32,209 nt of DNA from the NCBI GenBank assembly GCA_964655005.1, contig CAZZKE010000029.1, positions 1-32,209 of the forward strand. Reading direction: 5' to 3'. Position numbers and translations under genes: made by a program. How positions within the stretch are numbered: position 1 is the stretch's first letter; each line of letters starts with the position of its first letter. Source of the DNA: CAZZKE01 sp964655005. GTDB lineage: Bacteria > Pseudomonadota > Alphaproteobacteria > Rhodospirillales > JABHCV01. A model generated the notes under the pieces. That model did no database searches. It was not told the DNA's origin and saw nothing but the letters and a program-made list of their open reading frames with translations. Shown piece by piece: positions 16,236-26,428 of the stretch.

Positions 16236-16533
16236 GAAGTTGTCGGGCAACCGACTATGACGATAAACACTGTACGGAATAATCGTTGCGGACCCGGGGG
16301 CAGTGCCCGGCGCCTCCACCAAATTTTTCTATGGCCAGGCGGCCTGGGAATAAACCAATGGGGGCGAAACAGGATCGACGTACGTGGTAAAGGTATAGCT
16401 TTCGTTCGGCATGGTACCCACCGTTATCGGGCCAACACTAGGAATGCCAACGATAATGAGGCATTTGCGGTTGCCGCCTAACGGCTAAGCAGCTACGGGG
16501 TTCGGGGGGCACCTGGCAACAGAAGCCCCCCAC
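16236..16533 (+). ncRNA. ssrA: tmRNA, circularly permuted two-piece (alphaproteobacterial) type
   Basis: The acceptor piece comes first: a GTCGG-GCAA-CCGAC hairpin (16242-16255), a T-arm-like stem (CCGGG/CCCGG, 16294-16310, loop GGCAGTG) and the acceptor strand CGCCTCC-ACCA ending at 16321. A 38-nt intervening segment with its own CCAGG/CCTGG hairpin follows (16322-16359). The coding piece then begins GGGGGCGAAACAGGATCGAC at 16360; GGGGGCG pairs with CGCCTCC (one G-U). The tag is read from GCC at 16446 to the TAA at 16479-16481 and gives ANDNEAFAVAA. The 3' helix GGGGGGC/GCCCCCC (16504-16531) closes the piece. Precise processed ends are approximate. tmRNA rescues stalled ribosomes and tags the product for ClpXP. 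A TATATT at 16230-16235 may be the -10. Confidence 0.95.
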
Positions 16534-16583
16534 TAGAACACCGTCGGCCCCGCCAATTCGGGCCAATGCAAGGGGATAATTTG

Positions 16584-17135
16584 GTGGCCGACCGAGCAGA
16601 AACAGAATCCCTGCGATACGACAAATGGGTCGAAGAAGCGCTTCGCGACGTTATCCGGCGGGCCCTGGATCAGGCCGCCACGCTCGGCCTGCCCGGCGAC
16701 CATCATTTTTTCATCACCTTCCAGACCGCCGACGCCGGCGTTGAAATGCCGGTCTCGCTGCGGGCCGAACACGCCAATGAAATGACCATTGTCCTGCAAC
16801 ACCAGTACGAAGACCTGATAGTCGAGCCCGACAAATTCGCGATAACGCTAAGTTTTAGCGGGCGGCCGACGCGGCTGGTCATTCCGTTCGCCGCCGTGAC
16901 TTCGTTTGCCGACCCTTCGGTCAATTTCGGGCTGCAACTGAAAATGATGCCGGCCGATGGCGACGATGCCGATATGGTCGAGGTCGCTGAAAACGAGGAG
17001 ACGGAAATCGCGCCTTCCGTGGAACAGGATTCCCCTGACGGCGGCGTCGAGGCCCGGGGTGACCAACCCGACGAGGGAAGTGATCAGGAAAAAATGGGTG
17101 AAGTCATCGCCCTTGATGCCTTCCGCAAGAAATAA
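16584..17135 (+). CDS. sspB: SspB-type ClpXP adaptor for ssrA-tagged proteins
   Basis: An adaptor that binds the tmRNA tag and delivers substrates to ClpXP. The SspB fold is recognisable in RYDKWVEEALRDVIRRALDQ, HHFFITFQT, VSLRAEHANEMTIVLQHQYE and LSFSGRPTRLVIPFAAVTSF, including the substrate-binding strands. An acidic disordered linker follows (EVAENEETEIAPSVEQDSPD), and the basic C-terminal tail GEVIALDAFRKK is the likely ClpX-docking motif. The start is uncertain: AAGGGG at 16570-16575 favours the GTG at 16584 (8-nt spacing, 183 residues) over the ATG at 16566. It directly follows ssrA, whose tag begins ANDN, the part SspB contacts. Confidence 0.9.
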   Translation: MADRAETESLRYDKWVEEALRDVIRRALDQAATLGLPGDHHFFITFQTADAGVEMPVSLRAEHANEMTIVLQHQYEDLIVEPDKFAITLSFSGRPTRLVIPFAAVTSFADPSVNFGLQLKMMPADGDDADMVEVAENEETEIAPSVEQDSPDGGVEARGDQPDEGSDQEKMGEVIALDAFRKK

Positions 17136-17162
17136 ATTTGCCCTCAAGCTGGGGATTTCCAA

Positions 17163-18797
<1,635 letters not shown>

Positions 18798-18804
18798 CCG
18801 GATA

Positions 18805-19425
18805 ATGCGCCTGCCCGACCTGCTGCTTGACGGACCCGCCGGGGCAACCGCCACCATCGCCCTGGCCCACGGCGCCGGGGCGGCCATGGATACGCCGTTC
18901 ATGAACGCCTTCGCACACGGTTTGGCCGGGCGCGGATTCAGGGTGGCGCGGTTCGAATTCCCTTATATGGCCGAACGCCGCCGGGGCGGCGGCAAACGCC
19001 CACCCGACCGGGCCGGGGTTTTAACCGAATGCTGGCGGGCCGTGATCGATGAACTGGGCCCGGAAAATCTGGTTATCGGCGGTAAATCCATGGGCGGACG
19101 CTATGCTTCCATGCTGGCCGACGAGGCCGGGGTAAAGGGGCTGGTTTGCCTGGGTTATCCTTTCCACCCCCCCGGCAAGCCGGAAAAGCCCCGCATCGAA
19201 CACCTGCGACCGATAATCACACCGACACTGATTTTGCAAGGGGGCCGCGATACTCTCGGCAATTATGTCGAGGTATCGGAATACCGCCTGTCCCCGGCTA
19301 TTACCCTGCACTGGCTGGAAGACGGCGACCATCACCTGAGCCCGCGCCGTAAATCCGGCCGCACCGAACGGCAGAATTGGGATCAGGCGATCGCCGCCTT
19401 CGCCGAATTCGCCGGCGCCTTGTAG
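18805..19425 (+). CDS. Alpha/beta hydrolase (KANL3/Tex30-like, COG3571-type)
   Basis: A 206-residue alpha/beta hydrolase. Visible elements: the oxyanion strand/HGAG (ALAHGAGAAMDTPFMNAFAH), the nucleophile elbow GKSMGGR, the acid in ILQGGRDTLG, and the histidine in DGDHHLSPR. The family is related to dienelactone hydrolase; physiological substrates are not known to me. The frame extends upstream into fumA, but the ATG at 18805 starts just before the first strand and lies 7 nt after the fumA stop. The LysE gene begins 3 nt after its stop, so fumA, this gene and LysE are probably one transcript. Confidence 0.88.
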   Translation: MRLPDLLLDGPAGATATIALAHGAGAAMDTPFMNAFAHGLAGRGFRVARFEFPYMAERRRGGGKRPPDRAGVLTECWRAVIDELGPENLVIGGKSMGGRYASMLADEAGVKGLVCLGYPFHPPGKPEKPRIEHLRPIITPTLILQGGRDTLGNYVEVSEYRLSPAITLHWLEDGDHHLSPRRKSGRTERQNWDQAIAAFAEFAGAL

Positions 19426-19428
19426 GCC

Positions 19429-20058
19429 ATGCCGGTAGAACCCGCCATTCTCGGGGCCTTTATCATCGCCGCCTCGGCGCTGGTTATAACGCCCGGCCCC
19501 GACACGGTGCTGATCGTGCGCTACGCACTGGGCTCGGGCCAGCGGGTCGGCCTGGCCGCGGTCGCCGGGGTGCAGTTGGGATTGCTGGTTCACACCGGCC
19601 TGGCGGTGGCCGGAATTTCCCTGATCATTGCCTCCTCGCCGGTGCTGTTCCGGGCGGTCGCGCTGGCCGGCGCGGCCTACCTGGGGTGGCTCGGGTTGCA
19701 GGGTTTCCGGGGTGGCGGCGCACTTGGTTTCAATGCTGCTCCGGGCGATATTTCGGGCCTCAGGGCGCTGCGCGACGCCGCCCTGACCAACCTGCTGAAT
19801 CCGAAAGTGATCCTGCTGTTCCTGGCGCTGTTGCCGAATTTCGTCGATACCGCGCGGGACGACGTGGCGGCCCAGTTAATGACCCTGGCGGCGGCGCTTA
19901 TCGTCATCAATGTACTGTGGCAGGCGCCCCTGGCCTGGCTGGCGGTAACCGTGCGGCACTGGTTCGGCGATCCGGCGGTCAGCCGCATGATTTCCCGCGT
20001 TACCGGCGGCATTTTGATATTTTTCGCCGTCCTGATGGTCTACGACAATATGCGTTGA
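19429..20058 (+). CDS. LysE/RhtB-family amino-acid (or small-molecule) exporter
   Basis: A 209-residue inner-membrane protein with about six hydrophobic segments. The family signature lies in its first helix: ITPGPDTVLIVRYALGSGQR, followed by AAVAGVQLGLLVHTGLAVAG. The second half has NLLNPKVILLFLALLPNFVD, another hallmark. Such proteins export amino acids such as homoserine, threonine or lysine; the substrate cannot be told from sequence alone. It starts 3 nt after the hydrolase gene. No regulator of the LysG type is adjacent. Confidence 0.92.
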   Translation: MPVEPAILGAFIIAASALVITPGPDTVLIVRYALGSGQRVGLAAVAGVQLGLLVHTGLAVAGISLIIASSPVLFRAVALAGAAYLGWLGLQGFRGGGALGFNAAPGDISGLRALRDAALTNLLNPKVILLFLALLPNFVDTARDDVAAQLMTLAAALIVINVLWQAPLAWLAVTVRHWFGDPAVSRMISRVTGGILIFFAVLMVYDNMR

Positions 20059-20090
20059 TCGTAAATTTCAGACCCTGGGAAATTGACGTT

Positions 20091-20327
20091 ATGGATGATA
20101 ATCCGGAAGAAATTCGCAAGCGTTCCGTCCGCATCGCCGGGCACCAGACCAGCGTTTCACTGGAAGCGGCGTTTTGGCGGGCCCTGAAAAAGCTCGCCGA
20201 GGAGCGGAATTTATCCATAAATCAACTGATTACCGAGATCGACCTGGCCCGTTCCGCCGATGGCCGCACCGGCAACCTGTCAAGCGCCATCCGGGTCTTC
20301 GTACTGACGCAGACGCATCAAGGCTAA
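20091..20327 (+). CDS. Ribbon-helix-helix domain protein
   Basis: A 78-residue protein with the short ribbon-helix-helix fold of the RHH_4 type: a strand segment with KRSVRIAGHQTSVSLEAAFW, then helices WRALKKLAEERNLSINQLIT and ARSADGRTGNLSSAIRVFVL. It is probably DNA-binding, but genes of this type are often of unknown target. The longer frame to the left overlaps LysE in another phase; the ATG at 20091 is the natural start. Its position 33 nt after lysE suggests cotranscription. The 93-nt gap that follows contains a T-run (TTTTTTT at about 20344) but only a weak stem before it. Confidence 0.82.
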   Translation: MDDNPEEIRKRSVRIAGHQTSVSLEAAFWRALKKLAEERNLSINQLITEIDLARSADGRTGNLSSAIRVFVLTQTHQG

Positions 20328-20420
20328 GGCGCGTCACCGAAACTTTTTTTGGTCGCGGGCTTGAATGGCGAACGATAAGGGTCGCAAGATAGGTTACCGC
20401 AATTCGAACGGGAGAACACT

Positions 20421-21317
20421 ATGGCAAAAAAAACGGGAAGCCCCGGAAAGAAAACCGGCAAGGCGCGGCATTTGACCCACGCCCCCATGCACCCGAACTA
20501 TGAAATCCATTCGAAGGCGGATGACAAAGACAGCCGTCGCCGCCTCTCAAAAAAAGTGTACAATTCTGAACTGGCGCGCATGCACATTGAACTGGTGAAG
20601 TTGCAGCAATGGGTCAAGGCCAAGGGGCTTAGGGTTATCGCCATCTTCGAGGGCCGGGACGCCGCCGGCAAGGGCGGGGTAATCAAGCGAATCCTTGAAC
20701 CCCTGAACCCCCGGGTATGTCGCGTCGTCGCCCTGGGCACGCCGACGGAACGCGAAAAGACCCAATGGTATTTTCAACGCTACGCCCCGCATTTGCCGGG
20801 CGCCGGTGAAATTGTCTTGTTTGACCGCTCCTGGTACAACAGGGCCGGCGTCGAACGGGTTATGGGTTTTTGCACCGAAGACGAATATCGCGACTTCCTG
20901 CGTTCGTGTCCGGAATTCGAACGGATGCTTGTGCGTTCCGGAATCGTCCTCATCAAGTACTGGTTCTCGGTATCCGACGAGGAACAGGAACGCCGTTTCC
21001 AGGCCCGCCTTGAAGACCCGACGAAATACTGGAAACTGAGCCCGATGGATATCGAGGCCCGCAATCGCTGGGTCGAATATTCCCAGGCCAAGGACGATAT
21101 GTTTTCTTTCACCGATATCAAGCAAGCGCCCTGGTATGTGGTCGATGCCGATAACAAGAAACGGGCCAGGTTAAACTGCATCTCGCATCTGTTGAGCATG
21201 TTCCCATACGAGGACATGACGCCCAGGAAACCCCGGCTGCCGAAACGAAAACCGGCCAAATCATCCTATGTGAGACCGCCATTGTCCGATCAGAATTTCG
21301 TGCCCGAGATATATTAG
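20421..21317 (+). CDS. ppk2: Polyphosphate kinase 2 (PPK2 family)
   Basis: A 298-residue P-loop kinase using polyphosphate to phosphorylate nucleotides (PPK2 class I, NDP to NTP, by length and context). Walker A GRDAAGKGG is at residues 78-86 and the Walker B/lid region FDRSWYNR includes D135; also seen are QRYAPHLPGAGEIVLFDRSW, KYWFSVSDEEQERRFQARL and KLSPMDIEARNRWVEYS. The Lys/Arg-rich N-terminal extension (KKTGSPGKKTGKARH) and C-terminal tail are typical of bacterial PPK2. GGGAG 6 nt before the ATG supports the start. It converges on asmA across a 22-nt gap that contains a short hairpin. Confidence 0.93.
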   Translation: MAKKTGSPGKKTGKARHLTHAPMHPNYEIHSKADDKDSRRRLSKKVYNSELARMHIELVKLQQWVKAKGLRVIAIFEGRDAAGKGGVIKRILEPLNPRVCRVVALGTPTEREKTQWYFQRYAPHLPGAGEIVLFDRSWYNRAGVERVMGFCTEDEYRDFLRSCPEFERMLVRSGIVLIKYWFSVSDEEQERRFQARLEDPTKYWKLSPMDIEARNRWVEYSQAKDDMFSFTDIKQAPWYVVDADNKKRARLNCISHLLSMFPYEDMTPRKPRLPKRKPAKSSYVRPPLSDQNFVPEIY

Positions 21318-21334
21318 CCCGGATAGACTCCGGG
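21318..21334. terminator. Short hairpin between convergent ppk2 and asmA-like genes
   Basis: CCCGGA (21318-21323) and TCCGGG (21329-21334) form a 6-bp stem with a 5-nt loop, immediately after the ppk2 stop and before the end of the opposite-strand AsmA gene. The trailing bases are AAAATT on the plus strand, with no U run either way, so it is only a possible bidirectional transcription end. Confidence 0.35.
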
Positions 21335-21339
21335 AAAAT

Positions 21340-24300
21340 TCAGCCCCCCAGACCCTTGAGCAATCCTTTCAGTAAATCCTGGGGCTTGATTTTCCGGGGC
21401 TGGGTCGAGGGTGGCGGCGGCGGTTCATTGCCTGGTGGTGGTGGCGAATTGCTTGCCGGTTGCTGTGTCCGGGCGTTGCCGCCAAGCCCCGGCAGGACCT
21501 TCTGCAACAGCGACCCCAAACCTTTTTTCTTGATCAACTTGTCGATGCCGGGAATGGCCGCCAGCCCGCCGACCATCAGCTTGCTGGTATCCAGCTTGAC
21601 CGTCGGCGCGTCCAGTCGTCCCTTGATCGAGAAGGGCACAACGGACGCGGTCCTGTCGCCCTGACTGACGATCTGTCCCAGAATATTTTGCGACAGGTCG
21701 ATCTGGCCGCCGATGTCAATTAGCCAGCGGGCCAGATCGATATCGCCGCTGGCCCGGCCCTGGCCCATGCCGGAAACCAGCTTCAGATCGCTGGAACGGG
21801 CGACCCCGCCGGTAATCATGAAGCTGCCGGTGATGTCGGCGGCGGTCCCCCCCGCCCTGCCGCCCGACAGTGCGCCGCCTAAATTGTTTAGCCCGGCGAC
21901 CAGGCCGAGGGCGGCCGACATGGCCGTTCCCTTGCCGCCGGTCCTGACTTCCAGCTTGCGAAGCGCCACCGCGCCGCGCCCGTTCAGGCCGGCGACCAGC
22001 GCCGCGACACTGTTGCCGACCGTGGCCAGTTGCAGGTTCATTTCGCCGCCGCCGGTGGCCGTCGCCTCGCCGGTCACCGCCTTAAGCGCCTTGGCCACGT
22101 TGATGTTATCAAGGGCGACGCTGGTTTTAAGCTGCAACGTCCGGGACGCGGTAGCGGTCAGGCTGGCGTCAAATACGCCGCCGAACAGGCCGCCGTTCAG
22201 GCGGCTGACCCGAAGCACCCCATTGTCGATCGTCGCCACGATATCGGCATTTTCGATCCGGTAGTTGCCCGACACCACGGCGTCGGATTTTATTTTCAGG
22301 TCGGCATCGAATGCCCTCAGGAAGCTAAGGTCGATAGGATCGGTCGGCCATTTGCCGGGTTTCATCGCCGCCATGCGGCGGAACGCCGGTTTGCGGTTTT
22401 CCATCTTCGGAACGGTGAAAGCGGCAGGCACAATATTGCTCGTATCTTTCCGCATCGCCGTGCCCGAAACCGGCATCAATTTGTCTATATTGATTTCGCC
22501 GGTAGCCAGGTTCGCGGTCAGCTTGGGGCGGGGGCCGTCGATGGCGATGGCGGCGCTGCCCCGCACGGAAATCGGCATGGCCCTGACCGTCAGTCCGTTC
22601 AGGGTCAGTCCCCGGGTATCGGCCTTGATGTTTGCCGCGAGGCTGAATTCGCCCAGTTTAGCCGCAGGGTGGTAGCTTATTCCGAACGAGCGCAGCAGGC
22701 CTGTAAGATTTTTGTGACGAACCCCCAGCTTGCCTTCGAAACCACCGATCAGCGGCAACAACGACAACTGCCCGGCGGCGCTTACCGTGGCCCCGGCGCC
22801 ACGCAGGTTCAGGTCAATTCGCGGCTTTAGCAGCGAACCGTTCAGGGTCGTTTTCAGGGCGATGGCGCCGATGGTTTCGGCTTCCGGCGGCGGCGGCGAA
22901 CCGGCCATGCGCATCAATCGGCCCAGGTCGGCTATCTTGCCCTCGATGCGTACATTTTTTAGCGACGGGATGCCGGCCAGGTCATCGAACCCGCCTTTCA
23001 GCGAGGCGCTGGAGCCGGCCATTTTACTGACGCTAAGACGTTTGATATCCAGCGAACCGTCGTACAGGGTTCCGTCAAACACGATATCCTTGATCGACGC
23101 ACCGCCATAAACCAGCGTTTTGACCCGCGCCTTGATGTTGGCGTCGAAACTTTCCAGGACTTTCAGTCCGGCCAGGGTATCGGCGATTGGGTTATCGTTT
23201 TGGGCCGGTGGCGGTGGTTTCCGCGCCCCTTCGGCCGCCGCAGTTGCGGAGCCCTTGCCGACCGGCCGGGCCGATGCCAGATAGGCATCGAGGTTGATCC
23301 GGTCGAGCAGCAGATTGACCCCGAAAGAAGGCCGCTTGCGCAGGTTGACGGTGGCCGCGCCGGTCAGCCGCGAACTGTCGAATTGCAAGTCCAGGTCGGT
23401 CGCCCGGATTTGCCCGGTGGTCGCTTTCAGCTTGCCGGCAATGGTCATCTTGCGCAGCCGGTCGGCCGGCACCGGCGGCGGCGCGACGCCGGCCCAGTCC
23501 AATGCGCCGCGCAGGTCGCTTACCGAGACTTCGACCTGGCCATCGAACAGCGGCTTGCCGCCAACCTGGCTTAGGAAGCCGAACACCGCCAAATCGGCGC
23601 CGCCGGGAAACTGCGCCGCCAGCTGGTTGATGGTGACTTCACCGTTGGCCAGTTCCACATTAACCCTGGCCTGACGCACCAGGCCATTCCGGAAGGTCAG
23701 CGAATCGACCGCCAATGAAAGCGACGCGCCGAAATTTTTGGGCAACGCGAAATTTTCGGCTTTACCGTCCGGCCTTACCGGTTTTTCGGGCAGGGCCAGG
23801 GAAACCGAAGAATTCGACTGCCCCTTGCTTATCGCCTGTTTCTGGGATGTCGAATTGACGGATGCCGGTCCTGGCATCGCCGCCAGGGCCAGCCAGTCAT
23901 CCAGATTGATACTGGCCGTCGCCAGATCGACCGCCACATTGACGGTATCGCCAATCCGGGCGCTGACCGATCCGGTTAATTCCGTATTGCCCAGGACAAC
24001 CTTAAGGTCCGATAATTCGGCCCCGGCGGCGGAAGCGACAATTTCGGCCTGAACGGCGAAGGCCTGGCCGAGCAGACCGGGCAATTCCCCGGCCCCGGAA
24101 AAGCCCTGGATCAAGTCCGACAGCCGGTTGCTGTCGCCGGCAAATTTGCCCTTGAATGTGGGAACTTCGTCAAGGCTGGTGATCGCCCCGGTGGCCGAAA
24201 GCTTGCCTTTGTCGGGCGACAGCCCGACCGTGAAGCTGACCGGCACGGTTCGTCCCTCGATAACATTCCCGAGAGATACATCATAAAACAGCGGAAACCC

Positions 24301-24936
24301 GCGAATGACCAGGCTGCCGGAACTATCGAACGGGCCGCTTAGCGAGGCGGCGGCCACCTTGGCGTTGACCCGCTTGATCTTTTCAACGGTCCCGGCCATG
24401 CCGTCGCGGAAAATTATCGTGCCATTTTCGATCAGGAAATTATCGAGCCGGATATCGAACGCGGCGGCGGCAGGGGCGGTGGCGGCGACCGGCTCGGGTG
24501 CCGACGCAGGTGGCGTTTCCTGCGGTCCGGCCTCTTCGGCGGCGGCGCCCAACGCCCGGAGAACATTCCAGCTACCGTCGGCGAACCGTTCCAGTTCGAT
24601 TATCGGGTCGACCAGGCGGATTGTCTGTACCTGTACCTGGCCGCCGAGCAAGGGGCCGAGCGCGACCCGGACCTGCAGGGATTTAAGTTTGACCATCTCC
24701 GCCGCCGTGGCGCCGTCCGGGTTGCTTAACCGCACCCTGTTTACGACCAGCGCCGGGGCCGGCAATACGGCCAGTTCAATGTCTCCGTCGATATGAATGT
24801 TCAGCCCGGTAGCGTCCTTGACCCGCGAGGTAATTTCACCCTTGTAGCTGTTCCAGTCGACAAGACCCGGACCGACCAGCACGGCGGCGACCGACAGGGT
24901 GACCAGTATAGCCAGTACGATCAGCAGTTTTTTCAA
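21340..24936 (-). CDS. AsmA-family large envelope protein
   Basis: A 1198-residue protein with an N-terminal membrane anchor (about residues 3-24, KLLIVLAILVTLSVAAVLVG) followed by the AsmA N-terminal domain (GPGLVDWNSYKGEITSRVKD), a very long repetitive beta-rich region, and a C-terminal AsmA_2-type domain. AsmA-like proteins are now thought to include bridge-like lipid transfer proteins between the inner and outer membrane; function here is inference. The C-terminal tail is Pro-rich (PPPPGNEPPPPPSTQPR) and ends with a short LLKGLLKGLGG. The start is a TTG at 24936 with GGAG about 10 nt upstream. It follows the glc operon on the same strand after a 76-nt gap. Confidence 0.88.
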   Translation of the reverse strand: MKKLLIVLAILVTLSVAAVLVGPGLVDWNSYKGEITSRVKDATGLNIHIDGDIELAVLPAPALVVNRVRLSNPDGATAAEMVKLKSLQVRVALGPLLGGQVQVQTIRLVDPIIELERFADGSWNVLRALGAAAEEAGPQETPPASAPEPVAATAPAAAAFDIRLDNFLIENGTIIFRDGMAGTVEKIKRVNAKVAAASLSGPFDSSGSLVIRGFPLFYDVSLGNVIEGRTVPVSFTVGLSPDKGKLSATGAITSLDEVPTFKGKFAGDSNRLSDLIQGFSGAGELPGLLGQAFAVQAEIVASAAGAELSDLKVVLGNTELTGSVSARIGDTVNVAVDLATASINLDDWLALAAMPGPASVNSTSQKQAISKGQSNSSVSLALPEKPVRPDGKAENFALPKNFGASLSLAVDSLTFRNGLVRQARVNVELANGEVTINQLAAQFPGGADLAVFGFLSQVGGKPLFDGQVEVSVSDLRGALDWAGVAPPPVPADRLRKMTIAGKLKATTGQIRATDLDLQFDSSRLTGAATVNLRKRPSFGVNLLLDRINLDAYLASARPVGKGSATAAAEGARKPPPPAQNDNPIADTLAGLKVLESFDANIKARVKTLVYGGASIKDIVFDGTLYDGSLDIKRLSVSKMAGSSASLKGGFDDLAGIPSLKNVRIEGKIADLGRLMRMAGSPPPPEAETIGAIALKTTLNGSLLKPRIDLNLRGAGATVSAAGQLSLLPLIGGFEGKLGVRHKNLTGLLRSFGISYHPAAKLGEFSLAANIKADTRGLTLNGLTVRAMPISVRGSAAIAIDGPRPKLTANLATGEINIDKLMPVSGTAMRKDTSNIVPAAFTVPKMENRKPAFRRMAAMKPGKWPTDPIDLSFLRAFDADLKIKSDAVVSGNYRIENADIVATIDNGVLRVSRLNGGLFGGVFDASLTATASRTLQLKTSVALDNINVAKALKAVTGEATATGGGEMNLQLATVGNSVAALVAGLNGRGAVALRKLEVRTGGKGTAMSAALGLVAGLNNLGGALSGGRAGGTAADITGSFMITGGVARSSDLKLVSGMGQGRASGDIDLARWLIDIGGQIDLSQNILGQIVSQGDRTASVVPFSIKGRLDAPTVKLDTSKLMVGGLAAIPGIDKLIKKKGLGSLLQKVLPGLGGNARTQQPASNSPPPPGNEPPPPPSTQPRKIKPQDLLKGLLKGLGG

Positions 24937-24956
24937 GGGCGCGGTGCTCCGGTTCC

Positions 24957-24979
24957 GATAATTTCCTGGAAAGATTATC
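24957..24979. promoter_or_regulatory. Imperfect dyad upstream of the AsmA-like gene
   Basis: GATAA-TTTCC (24957-24966) and GGAAA-GA-TTATC (24968-24979) form an inverted repeat around a single central base, with a 2-nt bulge. CCGATAA begins at 24955 and CCGATAAA recurs just after it. It may be an operator or the 3' end of the glc operon transcript. A terminator is unlikely because no T run follows and the loop would be too tight. Confidence 0.3.
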
Positions 24980-25012
24980 CGATAAAACTAAGGCCTAATA
25001 GTGATCGAACCG

Positions 25013-26428
25013 TTAAATATCAAAAATCTTGCCCGGATTCATGATGTTGTCGGGATCCAGGGCCCTTTTGATATCGCGCATGGTATCCATGGCGTCACCG
25101 TGTTGCAGCGCCATGAATTCCTTTTTGCCATAGCCGACGCCGTGTTCGCCGGTGCAGGTGCCGCCAAGATCGATGGCGCGGCGGATCATGCGGTCGTTAA
25201 TATGTTCGGCGGCGGCGATTTCCCGCCGGTCGCCCGGATTTATCAACAGGACGAGATGAAAATTACCGTCACCGACATGGCCGAGGATAGGCGCGATCAA
25301 CGGACTGTCATCGATATCCCTGCGGGTCGCCAGGATACATTCGGCGAGCTTCGAAATAGGCACGCAAACATCCGTAAACCACGGTTTGGAGCCCGGCCTT
25401 AACGCCATCGCGGCATAGGCGGCATCGTGCCGGGCCTGCCACAGGGCGTTGCGGTCTTCCTGTTTTTCGGCCCAGCGAAAATTACCGCCGCCGTTATCCG
25501 CGCACAGGCCTTCGACCAGTTCGATCTGTTCGCGAACGCCGTCCTGCGAGCCGCTGAATTCCAGAAACAGGGTCGGCTGCTTCGCATAATCAAGGCCGGA
25601 ATAAGCGTTGACGGCGGCGACCTGTATCTCGTCCATGAATTCGATGCGGGCGATCGGAATGTCCATTTGCATGGTCTCGATCACCGTGTTGACGGCGGCT
25701 TCCATGCCGGGAAAGGAAACCACCGCCGACAAGGTGAATTCCGGAATGCCGTGCAGCCTGACGGTTACTTCGGTGACGACGCCAAGGGTCCCTTCCGAGC
25801 CGACGAACAGCCGGGTCAGATCGTAACCGGCCGATGATTTCCTGGCCCTTGAGCCGACCCGGATAACGCCGCCATCGGCCCTGACCACGCTAAGCGCCAT
25901 GACGTTTTCCCGCATGGTGCCGTAGCGCACCGCATTGGTCCCCGAAGCCCCGGTCGCGACCATGCCGCCCAGGGAGGCGTCGGCGCCCGGATCTATCGGG
26001 AAGAACAGGCCGCTATCGCGCAGATGCCGGTTAAGCTGCTTGCGGGTGACCCCGGCCTGTACGGTGGCGTCCATATCGCCCTGATGAATGGCGATAATTT
26101 TATCCATGCCGCCCAAATCAATGCTGATCCCGCCTTCGAGCGCCGCCAGGTGCCCTTCCAGCGAGGTTCCGGCCCCATAGGGAATGACCGGGATCTTGCG
26201 GGCGGCGCAAATTTTAACGATGCCGGATACTTCCTCCGTGGTCTCGGCGAAGACTACCGCATCGGGCGCCGCACCCGCATGGAACGACAGGTCCTCGCCG
26301 TGCTGCCGGCGCACCGATTGCCCGACCGACAGCCGCTCGCCAACGATGCCGCGAAGGGCCTCGATCACGGAGTCATCAACTTTTGAATTCGGCGCCTGGT
26401 CCTTCATGGTTGGTATTACTAGGGGCAT
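25013..26428 (-). CDS. FAD-linked D-lactate/glycolate-type dehydrogenase (second GlcD-like subunit)
   Basis: A 471-residue FAD-binding oxidoreductase of the D-lactate dehydrogenase (cytochrome)/GlcD family. The PCMH-type FAD domain has VIPYGAGTSLEGHLAALEGG and DPGADASLGGMVATGASGTN; the C-terminal cap has LGHVGDGNFHLVLL and the GEHGVGYGKKEF motif that marks the substrate-binding histidine region. It most resembles the D-lactate dehydrogenase branch, but 2-hydroxyacid specificity cannot be read reliably. It begins directly after the glcF stop (TGAATG), so it is the fourth gene of the glc operon. Transfer of electrons to quinone via GlcF, or independently, is open. An in-frame ATG at 26407 is an alternative start. 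Confidence 0.88.
   Translation of the reverse strand: MPLVIPTMKDQAPNSKVDDSVIEALRGIVGERLSVGQSVRRQHGEDLSFHAGAAPDAVVFAETTEEVSGIVKICAARKIPVIPYGAGTSLEGHLAALEGGISIDLGGMDKIIAIHQGDMDATVQAGVTRKQLNRHLRDSGLFFPIDPGADASLGGMVATGASGTNAVRYGTMRENVMALSVVRADGGVIRVGSRARKSSAGYDLTRLFVGSEGTLGVVTEVTVRLHGIPEFTLSAVVSFPGMEAAVNTVIETMQMDIPIARIEFMDEIQVAAVNAYSGLDYAKQPTLFLEFSGSQDGVREQIELVEGLCADNGGGNFRWAEKQEDRNALWQARHDAAYAAMALRPGSKPWFTDVCVPISKLAECILATRRDIDDSPLIAPILGHVGDGNFHLVLLINPGDRREIAAAEHINDRMIRRAIDLGGTCTGEHGVGYGKKEFMALQHGDAMDTMRDIKRALDPDNIMNPGKIFDI

Noticed and set aside
19377..20327. A 316-codon plus-strand frame overlapping the LysE gene
   Set aside because: Only its last 78 codons (from 20091) are a plausible protein; the rest is LysE read in another phase.
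20305..20350. Intrinsic terminator after the ribbon-helix-helix gene
   Set aside because: A T-run is present but the only stem (GACGC/GCGTC) has a 14-nt loop and sits 8 nt before the T-run.
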